NCBI RefSeq assembly: GCF_001422725.1
Contig: NZ_LMMA01000036.1
Location: 64,596-128,595 of the forward strand
Source: Flavobacterium sp. Leaf82
Lineage (GTDB): Bacteria; Bacteroidota; Bacteroidia; Flavobacteriales; Flavobacteriaceae
Reading direction: 5' to 3'
DNA length: 64,000 bases
Part shown: piece by piece, positions 52,739 through 60,753 of the stretch
How the letters are laid out: the number at the start of each line of letters is the position of its first letter
How positions within the stretch are numbered: position 1 is the first letter of the stretch
The notes under the pieces: model-generated
The model's input: the letters and a program-made list of their open reading frames with translations, nothing else
Database searches by the model: none
Told to the model about the DNA's origin: nothing
Program-made: the position numbers and the translations under genes

Positions 52739-54715
52739 TTATTCTTGGTAATTAAAGGTTCCGGCTCCTCCAAAATTATCATTCCAGCCTATAGTTTGCA
52801 ATAACCAAGGATTTGAAGTTAAAGCTGTTGTATTAAGACCATTAATATAATAGTTGGGATTGAATTTAATATTAACCGCAGCTCCGTTAAAATTATCCAT
52901 AGGTGTAACTAGAGATGTGCGAATAAAATTTGCATTATAAAATGCTGCCAAAGTTGTTAACTGTGCTCCAAAATTTGTGGCATCCGGATCTGCAACAACA
53001 CTTGCACGAGCAGTAGCTAAAGGATCTGTAGTTGAAGATGTGGTTGCAACTCTATACTGTAAAAAGTTACCAGTACGTTTTGTTCCATTAATTGGAGTTA
53101 AACCTAATTTACTTACAGTACCTCCGCTAACTCCAGGTAGCACTTCATTATCATATAGCATCCATCTTTGAACATCCCAAAAACGTTTTCCTTCGTAAGC
53201 TAATTCTACTCTTCTTTCATATAAAACCGCTTCAATAGCCTTATATTTATCTGTTAATGTGCCAATTCCGTAATTATTTGCGGATGGAATTCCAACACGG
53301 TTTCTAATTCTTCCTAAATAAGCTAAAGTATTCCCTGTTTGTCCTAAAGCTGCGTAACATTCGGCAATATTCAATAATAACTCGGCATAACGATATTCAA
53401 AAATATCTGTTCCGGAATATTGGAAGTTAGTTTCTTTACTAGCTGCAATATTTGTCATTTTTCTAACAAAAGCGGGACTTGAGATTGCAGTGTTTCCATC
53501 TGAAAAACCAGCTTTATTAGCACCATCTACCCAACGGTATGCCCAAAGAACTGAATTAGGAGTTTCTTTTGACCCCCATTTAGCACCAGAGAAAGCAAAT
53601 GTTCTATAGAATCTTGGATCTCTGTTAAGAAAAAAAGTAAAATCGTTGTAACCGTTTGCAGCAGTTGGTCTTTTACCATCTGCCATTGGAAACAAATCAA
53701 TCATTTCTTTAGGAGCGGCTACTCCACCTCCAGTTCCTCCTAAACTTAATAAACGAATTCCTTTTTCCCATGAATTATTAATTGCCTGAGAAGTAATTCC
53801 AATTCCACAAAGTTGTACGGTGATTGCTTCTGAGCAAAAAGCATTGTCAATCAAGAACATGTTTTCCCATTGTTTTGCATTACTTCCGTATAGTCCATAT
53901 CCATCAGCAGTCAATTGAGCTTCTGCTTCCAATCCTGCTTTTAAGGCTGCTTCCCAACGTTCATTTGAACCATCCCAATTTTTATTAAATATAGGACTAG
54001 CAAATGTTAAAAGCACTCTGGATTTTTGTGCCATCGCTGCCCCTTTTGTGAAACGTCCGTAAGCTCCAGATCCCCAGTTTCCTGGTAATAAACTTGCCGC
54101 CATGTCTAAATCCTTTACGATTTGTGCTACAACTTCAGAAGGTTTGGCTCTCGGAAGTTGAATTGATGGGTCATCAGCTGCAGCTGCCTGAACGGTGGTA
54201 ACGATTGGTACACCACCATATACACGCAATAAATCAAAATACTGCATTGCACGCATGTAGTACATCTGCCCTTTTGCCTGATCGCGAAATGTTTTATCCA
54301 GGTTTGCCCCTTTTACATCTACTTCTTCTAAAAAAGCATTACATTCTCTAATTCTATTATAAGGATGATTGTTAATACTTGTCGCTAATTTTGCCCCATA
54401 ATATCCGCTTGCATCAGCAGAATTTATAAACGTTTTATTAGGGTTGATTAGATCTTGTGTACCTCCTAATTCCTCTGTCAATCTTGAATTGGTATCTGTA
54501 TAAGAGCCAATAATAGTAGAAATTGGTGATTTATAAGCATTGTAAAAATCATAATATTGATTATCTACATAGGCCTGTGCACGTTCCTGAGTCTGGTAGA
54601 AAGTATCATCATAAAAGCCATAACCTTTTTTATCTTTTAAAAAATCATCGCTACAAGAAACTGCACTTGCAGCAAGTAATATTGATAGCGCTATATATTT
54701 AAATGGTGTTTTCAT
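52739..54715 (-). CDS. susD: SusD/RagB-family glycan-binding outer-membrane lipoprotein
   Basis: 658-aa surface lipoprotein (lipobox SAVSC) that caps the SusC transporter and binds pectin oligosaccharides. SusD-like features: SDDFLKDKKGYGFYDDTFYQ after the anchor, helical TPR repeats with GQMYYMRAMQYFDLLRVYGG and VPIVTTVQAAAADDP, AKPSEVVAQIVKDLDMAASL, FTKGAAMAQKSRVLLTFASP, and the C-terminal RYAELLLNIAECYAALGQ, VLYERRVELAYEGKRFWDVQ. Longer than the average SusD (about 530 aa) with insertions before the C-terminus. Starts 19 bp after the susC stop, so the pair is cotranscribed. Confidence 0.95.
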   Translation of the reverse strand: MKTPFKYIALSILLAASAVSCSDDFLKDKKGYGFYDDTFYQTQERAQAYVDNQYYDFYNAYKSPISTIIGSYTDTNSRLTEELGGTQDLINPNKTFINSADASGYYGAKLATSINNHPYNRIRECNAFLEEVDVKGANLDKTFRDQAKGQMYYMRAMQYFDLLRVYGGVPIVTTVQAAAADDPSIQLPRAKPSEVVAQIVKDLDMAASLLPGNWGSGAYGRFTKGAAMAQKSRVLLTFASPIFNKNWDGSNERWEAALKAGLEAEAQLTADGYGLYGSNAKQWENMFLIDNAFCSEAITVQLCGIGITSQAINNSWEKGIRLLSLGGTGGGVAAPKEMIDLFPMADGKRPTAANGYNDFTFFLNRDPRFYRTFAFSGAKWGSKETPNSVLWAYRWVDGANKAGFSDGNTAISSPAFVRKMTNIAASKETNFQYSGTDIFEYRYAELLLNIAECYAALGQTGNTLAYLGRIRNRVGIPSANNYGIGTLTDKYKAIEAVLYERRVELAYEGKRFWDVQRWMLYDNEVLPGVSGGTVSKLGLTPINGTKRTGNFLQYRVATTSSTTDPLATARASVVADPDATNFGAQLTTLAAFYNANFIRTSLVTPMDNFNGAAVNIKFNPNYYINGLNTTALTSNPWLLQTIGWNDNFGGAGTFNYQE

Positions 54716-54734
54716 AGTTTCTTTTTAATTTTGA

Positions 54735-57700
54735 TTAGAATGATACGTTAAAGTTAAGCGACCAAGTTCTAAGTGTAGGATAATTTACAGAAGAATTATC
54801 ATACATATTTCTATAATGATCCGGATAAGGATTATATAAATCCCAAAGGTTATTACCTGTTATACCCAGCGTTATAGCAGCGATTTTAGTGTCTGCAAAA
54901 ACTTTCTTAGGTATGTCATAATTAAGACTTAAGTTTCTAACAAAACAACGGAAAGTATTCAGCTGCCAGAAATCTGATGGACTAGACATATAATTCCATT
55001 GTGCTACATTTGGATATTTACCATTTGGATTATCCTCAGCATACATATCTTTCCAGAAACTCTCACGAGACCACATATTGTGTGCAGTTGAAGTACCTTG
55101 ATTTACTAAATCTACAAAATTTGCTCCTCCCCAAGAAGTTGCTATCTGAGTTCTCAAAGAAAATCCGTCAAATTTAAAACCTAAGTTTGTTGTAAAACCA
55201 TAAGTTCTACTGCTATTGGCTAATTTTACGTAATCATTGTCTTTCATGATTTGACCATCTGCTTGTGCTAAAGTTCCATCAGGATTAAGTTGTCCGGCAA
55301 CATCCTGATAAGCCAAAGATCCTTTTCTGATTCCAGAGACAGAATTGATATCTAAATATCTTGGGACAGTACCTGCAGCTGTTGCACGCTCAGTTAAATA
55401 AGCCCAATAATTTGCAATATCTTCATCTGTACGTAAGATACCATCTCCTGTTGATGTTCCTTTCCAAACTGCAAATCCCCACACTGGATTAAATGATGAA
55501 TATCCCACTCGCGAAGCATTACTAGATGGAAGAAGATTACCTTGATCAGGATATTTTTTGATTTCATTGTTATTATAACTAAAGTTGATTCCAATATTAT
55601 AGCTAATATTACTTTTTATCTTATCACTCCAGGTAATGCTGACTTCTGATCCCCATGCATCAATTCGACCATAGTTTTGTTCAGCATAAGCTCCTCCAAC
55701 AGAGATTGGAACACCTACAGCACTACTCATATCTGTAAGCATATCTTTATTTTTGTCATAATAAAAATCATAAGTTAAACTTAATCTGTTTTTCAATAAA
55801 TTAATATCAACTCCCAGGTTATTTTTTATAGTCGTATCCCATGTTACATCTCTATTAGGATTTACCCTAGGAGTCAAACCATTTCCACTAAATCCACCTC
55901 CACCAGTAGCTGTACCAGGTCCGAACTGAAAACCTTTATCGACGATAAGATCATAATACTGCTCCCATCTCCAAGGCTGAATATTATCTTTACCTGTTTT
56001 ACCAATTGAGTAGCGAACTTTCAAGAAATCAACCCACGGTACACTTTTTTCAAACCAGCTCTCTTTAGACATTACCCAACCCAATTGAACAGATGGAAAA
56101 GTTCCCCAATAATTTTCTGGTGCAAATTTTGTCGAAGCATCACTACGAAGAATAAACTGGAACAAATATTTTTGCTTGTAGCTATAATTGAAACGTCCAA
56201 AATAAGATAATGTTCCTCCTTCTACTTTTGTAGCCTGGCTATTAGAAGTACTTAATGTTCCCGCTGTACGATAATCACCTAAGTAATCTTTACCAGTGTT
56301 TTCATAAGCCAAACGTGTAAATGTATTGTATACTTCTGATGCTTCACCACCTACCATTGCTCCAATTTGGTGATTTCCAAAAGTTCTGTCGTAGTTAATC
56401 AGGAAATCGCCCTGAGTACTTTTACTATCTGTATTATTATAATAAACTCTTGAATTTCTTGCATTAGTTTCTATAATATAACTTCCTGTAGGATTGGTTG
56501 TTGCATTATAAATACTAGGATTAGCTGAACTAGCCAAGTGTCTATCTATAAGTTGATAGTCTCTAATTCTAGCTAAATCATATGGCAATTGAATTTGTTC
56601 TGTATAAGCTGAGCTTTGATTTCTTGAATATGTTACCTTAAAAGATAATCCTTTTACTGCAGCTACTTTATAATTTAGTGAAGCATTTACATTGAACGAA
56701 TTATCATCAGTAACTTGATGCGAACCATTATTTAAGTTTGCAAAATAGTTCCAACCAGCAATTGTAGTATTTGCATTTGCACTTCCAAAGTTTTTATTTG
56801 AATTAGGAAATGGAGATACGTAATATTGTTTCCCATCTAAAGTAGTTTCCCAAGGCACATGTTGCGGCATATGTAGCAAGAATCCATAATCTGCTTGTTC
56901 TCCACCGGCAGCAGAACCATAGCTACCGTCACTAATATTTGATGATGCTTTGGTAAATGATTTATCAACTACACCAACATTTCCAGAAACAGAAGCAGAT
57001 AAATCTAAATTCTTGGCAATTTTCGCATTAATTCCTGTACGAAAATTCCATTTATCATATTTTTGATTCCCTAAATTAGCATCTTGTGTTAGATAAGTAG
57101 CACCTGCAAAATAGGTAATATCCTCATTACCTCCACTCACATTAAAAGAGTGTTTTTGTTGAATCGCAGGTTTCCAAGCTTCATCTAACCAGTTATAATT
57201 TAAGCTTTTCATTTGCTCCAATTCTGAAGCTGAATATAAGGTAGCTGGATCAATAACAGCTGGCGCAGCTACTCTTGAATTAAAAAATCTATTACTGAAA
57301 ACCCCAAATTCATAAGCATTCAATACTTTACTATGGCTAACTGCATCATTTATAGCAAACTGGCTATTATACGAGAATTTTGCTTTACCAGCTTTACCAC
57401 GCTTTGTTTTTACCACAATTGCCCCTTGTGAAGCACGAGAACCGTAAATAGCAGCAGAACCATCTTTTAATACAGTAATACTCTCAATCTCAGAAGGATC
57501 TAATCTATTAAATTGTTCTAATGTAGGCTTACCATTACTCGCATCTACTTGGATCATATCGTCAATGATTATCAAAGGAATATTAAAGCCTCCATCTTTG
57601 GATAAACTAAAAGTTTGACGAATTTGAACAGTTCCTGATTCACCAGGACGACCAGATCCACTAGTAACGTTAACACCTGGAACTAATCCTTTTAATGCGT

Positions 57701-58139
57701 CAGATAAATTTGTTACCGGCAAGTCCATTAAATCATCTGCCTTAATAGTAGCAATTGCTCCTGTAAGTTCTCTTTTCTTTTGAGTACCGTATCCTACAAC
57801 TACGATATTTTCAAGTTGATTAGAATCTTCTGCTAATTTTGTGCTCACAACAGTACGACCGTTTAATGGTACTTCTGATTTTTTCATTCCTATGAAAGAA
57901 AAAACCAATGTTGCTCCGCTTTTTACTTTAATTGTATACTGCCCATTAAAATCTGTCGTGACTGTATTTTTTGTAGATTTCTCCGTTACGTTAACTCCGG
58001 GTAATTGGCCTCCTAAATTATCAGTAACAGTTCCCGTTACAGTTACAGTAGTGTAAGTGACTGTGTTTTGAGCATAACTCATCACCGTCATCATGGTAAA
58101 CAAAAGAAAACTACATCTCTTTATAAGTGCTTGTTTCAT
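54735..58139 (-). CDS. susC: SusC/RagA-family TonB-dependent outer-membrane transporter
   Basis: 1134-aa TonB-dependent receptor importing pectin oligosaccharides. Signal peptide ends MTVMSYAQ. The N-terminal carboxypeptidase-D-like Ig domain follows (VTGTVTDNLGGQLPGVNVTE; DFNGQYTIKVKSG), then the NIVVVGYGTQKKRELTGAIA SusC signature (residues about 111-130) and the plug domain (NLSDALKGLVPGVNVTSGSG; SEIESITVLKDGSAAIYGSR; GAIVVKTKRGK). The 22-strand barrel ends in YPTLRTWSLNFNVSF with a terminal aromatic. The usual PLYVIDG motif reads PLIIIDDMIQVD. No N-terminal STN domain is present, so anti-sigma-type signalling is not expected from this receptor. The promoter carries an operator shared with the gene at 25282. 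Confidence 0.96.
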   Translation of the reverse strand: MKQALIKRCSFLLFTMMTVMSYAQNTVTYTTVTVTGTVTDNLGGQLPGVNVTEKSTKNTVTTDFNGQYTIKVKSGATLVFSFIGMKKSEVPLNGRTVVSTKLAEDSNQLENIVVVGYGTQKKRELTGAIATIKADDLMDLPVTNLSDALKGLVPGVNVTSGSGRPGESGTVQIRQTFSLSKDGGFNIPLIIIDDMIQVDASNGKPTLEQFNRLDPSEIESITVLKDGSAAIYGSRASQGAIVVKTKRGKAGKAKFSYNSQFAINDAVSHSKVLNAYEFGVFSNRFFNSRVAAPAVIDPATLYSASELEQMKSLNYNWLDEAWKPAIQQKHSFNVSGGNEDITYFAGATYLTQDANLGNQKYDKWNFRTGINAKIAKNLDLSASVSGNVGVVDKSFTKASSNISDGSYGSAAGGEQADYGFLLHMPQHVPWETTLDGKQYYVSPFPNSNKNFGSANANTTIAGWNYFANLNNGSHQVTDDNSFNVNASLNYKVAAVKGLSFKVTYSRNQSSAYTEQIQLPYDLARIRDYQLIDRHLASSANPSIYNATTNPTGSYIIETNARNSRVYYNNTDSKSTQGDFLINYDRTFGNHQIGAMVGGEASEVYNTFTRLAYENTGKDYLGDYRTAGTLSTSNSQATKVEGGTLSYFGRFNYSYKQKYLFQFILRSDASTKFAPENYWGTFPSVQLGWVMSKESWFEKSVPWVDFLKVRYSIGKTGKDNIQPWRWEQYYDLIVDKGFQFGPGTATGGGGFSGNGLTPRVNPNRDVTWDTTIKNNLGVDINLLKNRLSLTYDFYYDKNKDMLTDMSSAVGVPISVGGAYAEQNYGRIDAWGSEVSITWSDKIKSNISYNIGINFSYNNNEIKKYPDQGNLLPSSNASRVGYSSFNPVWGFAVWKGTSTGDGILRTDEDIANYWAYLTERATAAGTVPRYLDINSVSGIRKGSLAYQDVAGQLNPDGTLAQADGQIMKDNDYVKLANSSRTYGFTTNLGFKFDGFSLRTQIATSWGGANFVDLVNQGTSTAHNMWSRESFWKDMYAEDNPNGKYPNVAQWNYMSSPSDFWQLNTFRCFVRNLSLNYDIPKKVFADTKIAAITLGITGNNLWDLYNPYPDHYRNMYDNSSVNYPTLRTWSLNFNVSF

Positions 58140-58272
58140 AAATGTTTTTTTTGGTTAGGTTAGTAATTGTTAGTGTTAGTCATGTTTAATATGCGTTCAA
58201 TCTAATAAACAAAATGTAAAGTAATCTTAAAGTATTTATTAAATGTTGAAAACACATTTATTAATTTTGAAC

Positions 58273-58317
58273 CAAAAATATAACGATTGCGTATTACAAC
58301 CGTCCTGTGCTATCCTG
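58273..58317 (-). promoter_or_regulatory. Operator-promoter module of susC
   Basis: On the minus strand CAGGATAGCACAGGA (58317-58303) is followed after exactly 22 nt by TATTTTTG (58280-58273), a full TAnnTTTG match. The operator holds two CAGGA half-sites with a 10-bp period. A TTG lies 16 nt before the box, shorter than the usual 17-23, which fits an activator-assisted promoter. The leader to the susC ATG would be about 125 nt. Confidence 0.65.
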
Positions 58318-58720
58318 CTTCAATAGTATTATGCCAAAAAATTACACTTAAAAAAACAATATTAATAAAAAAAAGAAAGAAAAAATGTATGTATCAGAAA
58401 AAATCAAGAATAAGTTTGACTATAATCCAATACTAAAAGTGATTTTATATAAAAAGAAGAAGAAAAAATAGTAAAAACAATTATACGTTATTTTATTCGC
58501 AAAATTAATTAAGTTGAAGCTTGATACATAAACGGTTAAAGAATATAATTGGCAAATATATACTTACGTCTTTTTGATAAAACATCGCTTATAATTGTAT
58601 AAAAAACCTACAACAGTCCTTAATAGCACTAGTGTAAACTTACTGGTAATCTTATAAAAAAAAAATTTTTTTTAAACGTAAATTCTGACCAATAAATTTT
58701 AAATGGACACATTATTACAT

Positions 58721-58741
58721 AAAAAAAACAAAATTTTGTTT
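58721..58741 (-). terminator. Possible weak terminator after the CE8-CE12 pair
   Basis: The 16-bp palindrome AAACAAAATTTTGTTT (58726-58741) is followed on the minus strand by a run of T. The stem is AT-only, so strength is doubtful. A second small stem, AACTCT...AGAGTT, precedes it. Confidence 0.35.
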
Positions 58742-58789
58742 AACTCTTCAAGAGCTGAGAGTTGCTAAAGCCCAATAATTAGATAAAAA

Positions 58790-59581
58790 CTACAATTTTT
58801 TCATGGCATTAAAAACTAATCCGGCAACTTCCTTACCACCTGCAGTCTGAAAATGTGTATTATCTTTTTGTCCGTTTGGATATCCCGGAAATACGCCAGC
58901 CTCAAAATTCATAAAGTAATTTGTCGTAACAAAATCCTGTCCTTTAGAAGAGAAAAATTCCATAGACAATTCGTTTAAATCTATTAATTTAACATTCAGT
59001 TCTTTTGCTACATCTTTCGCTTCCTGTGGATATTCGCCGTGAACATTTGTTAGTTTACCGTCTTTCCATGGATAGTTTCTGGCAACGGGAGTCAAAATTA
59101 TTGGTGTAGCGCCTTTTTCTCTGGATTGATTTACAAAAAGGCGTAAAAACTCTTTATATCCTTCGATGTTTACATAACGTTCTGTTTTTTCTACAGACGC
59201 ATCATTATGTCCAAACTGCATCATTACAATATCTCCTTTTTGAAGCGATTTATATACCGCAGCCCAACGACCTTCCTGAAAAAATGTTCTGGTGCTTCTG
59301 CCGCCTTTTGCTCTGTCATCAATTTTTACTTCGGTCGTATTGCCTAAAATATTTTTTACAAGTTTCAAGCTGTCTTTCGAAAAAAAAGGCTGAAACATTT
59401 GTCCCCAGCCTACTTGCGGAAATTTCTTGGTTTGATACTCTTCTTCTAACGAATAATCAGCTACTGTAGAATCTCCAATTAAATAAATCGTAGTTGTTTT
59501 AGCTTTAAAACTAAAAGCGCTCAACAGTAAAACAGACCATATTGCAATTGCACAGATTTTGAAACTTTTCATAATTATCAA
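58790..59581 (-). CDS. CE12 rhamnogalacturonan acetylesterase (SGNH)
   Basis: Exported 263-aa SGNH hydrolase removing acetyl groups from galacturonate in rhamnogalacturonan. Signal peptide within residues 4-28. Block I: IYLIGDSTVADYS with nucleophile Ser38. Block II: KGGRSTRTFFQEGRW (Gly). Block III: MMQFGHNDAS (Asn127). Block V: KDNTHFQTAGG with Asp240 and His243. This size and block spacing are standard for CE12. The pectin methylesterase gene ends two bases upstream (59584), so the two esterases form a tight operon pair. ATG at 59581 is listed; ATG at 59572 gives a more usual signal peptide (MKSFKICAIAIWSVLLLSAF). Confidence 0.93.
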   Translation of the reverse strand: MIIMKSFKICAIAIWSVLLLSAFSFKAKTTTIYLIGDSTVADYSLEEEYQTKKFPQVGWGQMFQPFFSKDSLKLVKNILGNTTEVKIDDRAKGGRSTRTFFQEGRWAAVYKSLQKGDIVMMQFGHNDASVEKTERYVNIEGYKEFLRLFVNQSREKGATPIILTPVARNYPWKDGKLTNVHGEYPQEAKDVAKELNVKLIDLNELSMEFFSSKGQDFVTTNYFMNFEAGVFPGYPNGQKDNTHFQTAGGKEVAGLVFNAMKKL

Positions 59582-59583
59582 TT

Positions 59584-60570
59584 TTATTTATTTGGATTCC
59601 ATCCATTCAAAACTAAATCTCTATTGTATTTTTTAATGTCTGCTTTTTTAAGCTGATGTGACCACGAAACTCTTTTCGATACCTCTTTTGCACTTAATCC
59701 TTTGCTCGCATATTCTGCATAATAAGCGGTTTTATCTTTATCAGGAAATCTTGTATCAATCCATTCGTTCCATCCTTCGGGTACAATATGCGAACCAATA
59801 TCTGTATTTACAAAAACGGTTTGTGCATAAGGTCTCCAGGGTCTTCCCAGAAAAACTTTATCAACGGTATTATCTTTCGCAGTAAGTCTGCAATCTGTAA
59901 AAACAAAACCATACGCCTGATCTTTAGGAGTTGAAGCTGCCGTAATATAAGAATTAGTCAAACTTTCGATCGTACACTTATAAAAATAAGCTGTCGCAGC
60001 ACCAAAAATAAAATCGGTTGTTCCGTTTATAAAACAGTTTTCAAAATAGCTTCTAGTATTGCCTTCTGACAAATAAAGCGTATCCTGATTGCCCAGTAAA
60101 TTGCAGTTTTTCACCACAACCCGGTCACTTTTTATATGCAACGCAACCGCCTGTCCTACTCGACCAGCAGTATTTTCGACAGTAAGATTTTCGAGTGTAC
60201 AATCATTTGCCTGAATTAAAAAAGAATAAGATGTAGAAGTTCCAAACTCCTTTTTGCCTGATGCATCAACTTCTCTAAGCGGTTTTCCCGAATAATCATT
60301 GAATGAAATAACTGTTTTTTCTCTATCACTTCCTTTTAAAGTTATAAATGTTTTAGTTGCCGGAATCACCAATTTCTCCGTATAAATTCCTGGTTTTATA
60401 TTGATAACAACTCGTTTAACTGAATTATCCCTAACATTATTTACCGCTTCCTGAATCGTTTTAAAATCTCCTGAACCATCCTGAGCAACGGTTAATGCAA
60501 ACTTATTATCGATAGTTTGTGCTGACAAAAAAGTCGTTATTAATAAAAATGATGTTAAAATGTATTTCAT
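59584..60570 (-). CDS. CE8 pectin methylesterase
   Basis: Exported 328-aa right-handed beta-helix esterase hydrolysing methyl esters of homogalacturonan. Signal peptide MKYILTSFLLITTFLSAQ. Catalytic and binding residues are intact: Gln140 (VGQAVALHI), Gln162 and Asp163 (GNQDTLY, acid), Asp186 (TTDFIFG, nucleophile), Arg243 and Trp245 (FLGRPWRPY). The GSGDFKTIQEAVNNV entry motif is at 32-46. Single domain. Coupled to CE12 with a two-base gap, consistent with joint removal of methyl and acetyl groups before lyase and GH28 attack. Upstream gap carries a GTAGAGACGC-family inverted repeat. Confidence 0.95.
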   Translation of the reverse strand: MKYILTSFLLITTFLSAQTIDNKFALTVAQDGSGDFKTIQEAVNNVRDNSVKRVVINIKPGIYTEKLVIPATKTFITLKGSDREKTVISFNDYSGKPLREVDASGKKEFGTSTSYSFLIQANDCTLENLTVENTAGRVGQAVALHIKSDRVVVKNCNLLGNQDTLYLSEGNTRSYFENCFINGTTDFIFGAATAYFYKCTIESLTNSYITAASTPKDQAYGFVFTDCRLTAKDNTVDKVFLGRPWRPYAQTVFVNTDIGSHIVPEGWNEWIDTRFPDKDKTAYYAEYASKGLSAKEVSKRVSWSHQLKKADIKKYNRDLVLNGWNPNK

Positions 60571-60601
60571 AATTTTAAATTAAGGTTTTAGATCTAGTAT
60601 A

Positions 60602-60719
60602 TCCGTAGAGACGCACAGCAGTGCGTCTACGTTATTTATGTCTTTTTCAAATTATAAATATTTTATAATAACAATTGGTTTTTAAATGTGTTAGACGCAC
60701 TGCAGTGCGTCTCTACGGA
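60602..60719. repeat. 28-bp inverted repeat (GTAGAGACGCACAGC family), one mismatch
   Basis: Arms 60602-60629 and 60692-60719 are reverse complements except one position (GCTG against GCAG). Same family as 17260-17334. The loop is 62 bp. Confidence 0.88.
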
Positions 60720-60753
60720 AAATAGGAATGTTTTTTTTAAAATAATTTTACTC

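Larger units (their letters stand above)
58140..58789. other. 650-bp intergenic region upstream of susC
   Basis: Very AT-rich region between the CE12 stop and the susC start, both on the minus strand. It contains the susC operator-promoter module at 58273-58317 and a weak terminator-like palindrome at 58721-58741. No gene, RNA or long inverted repeat of the dispersed families was recognised, in contrast to most other junctions of the locus. Confidence 0.6.
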
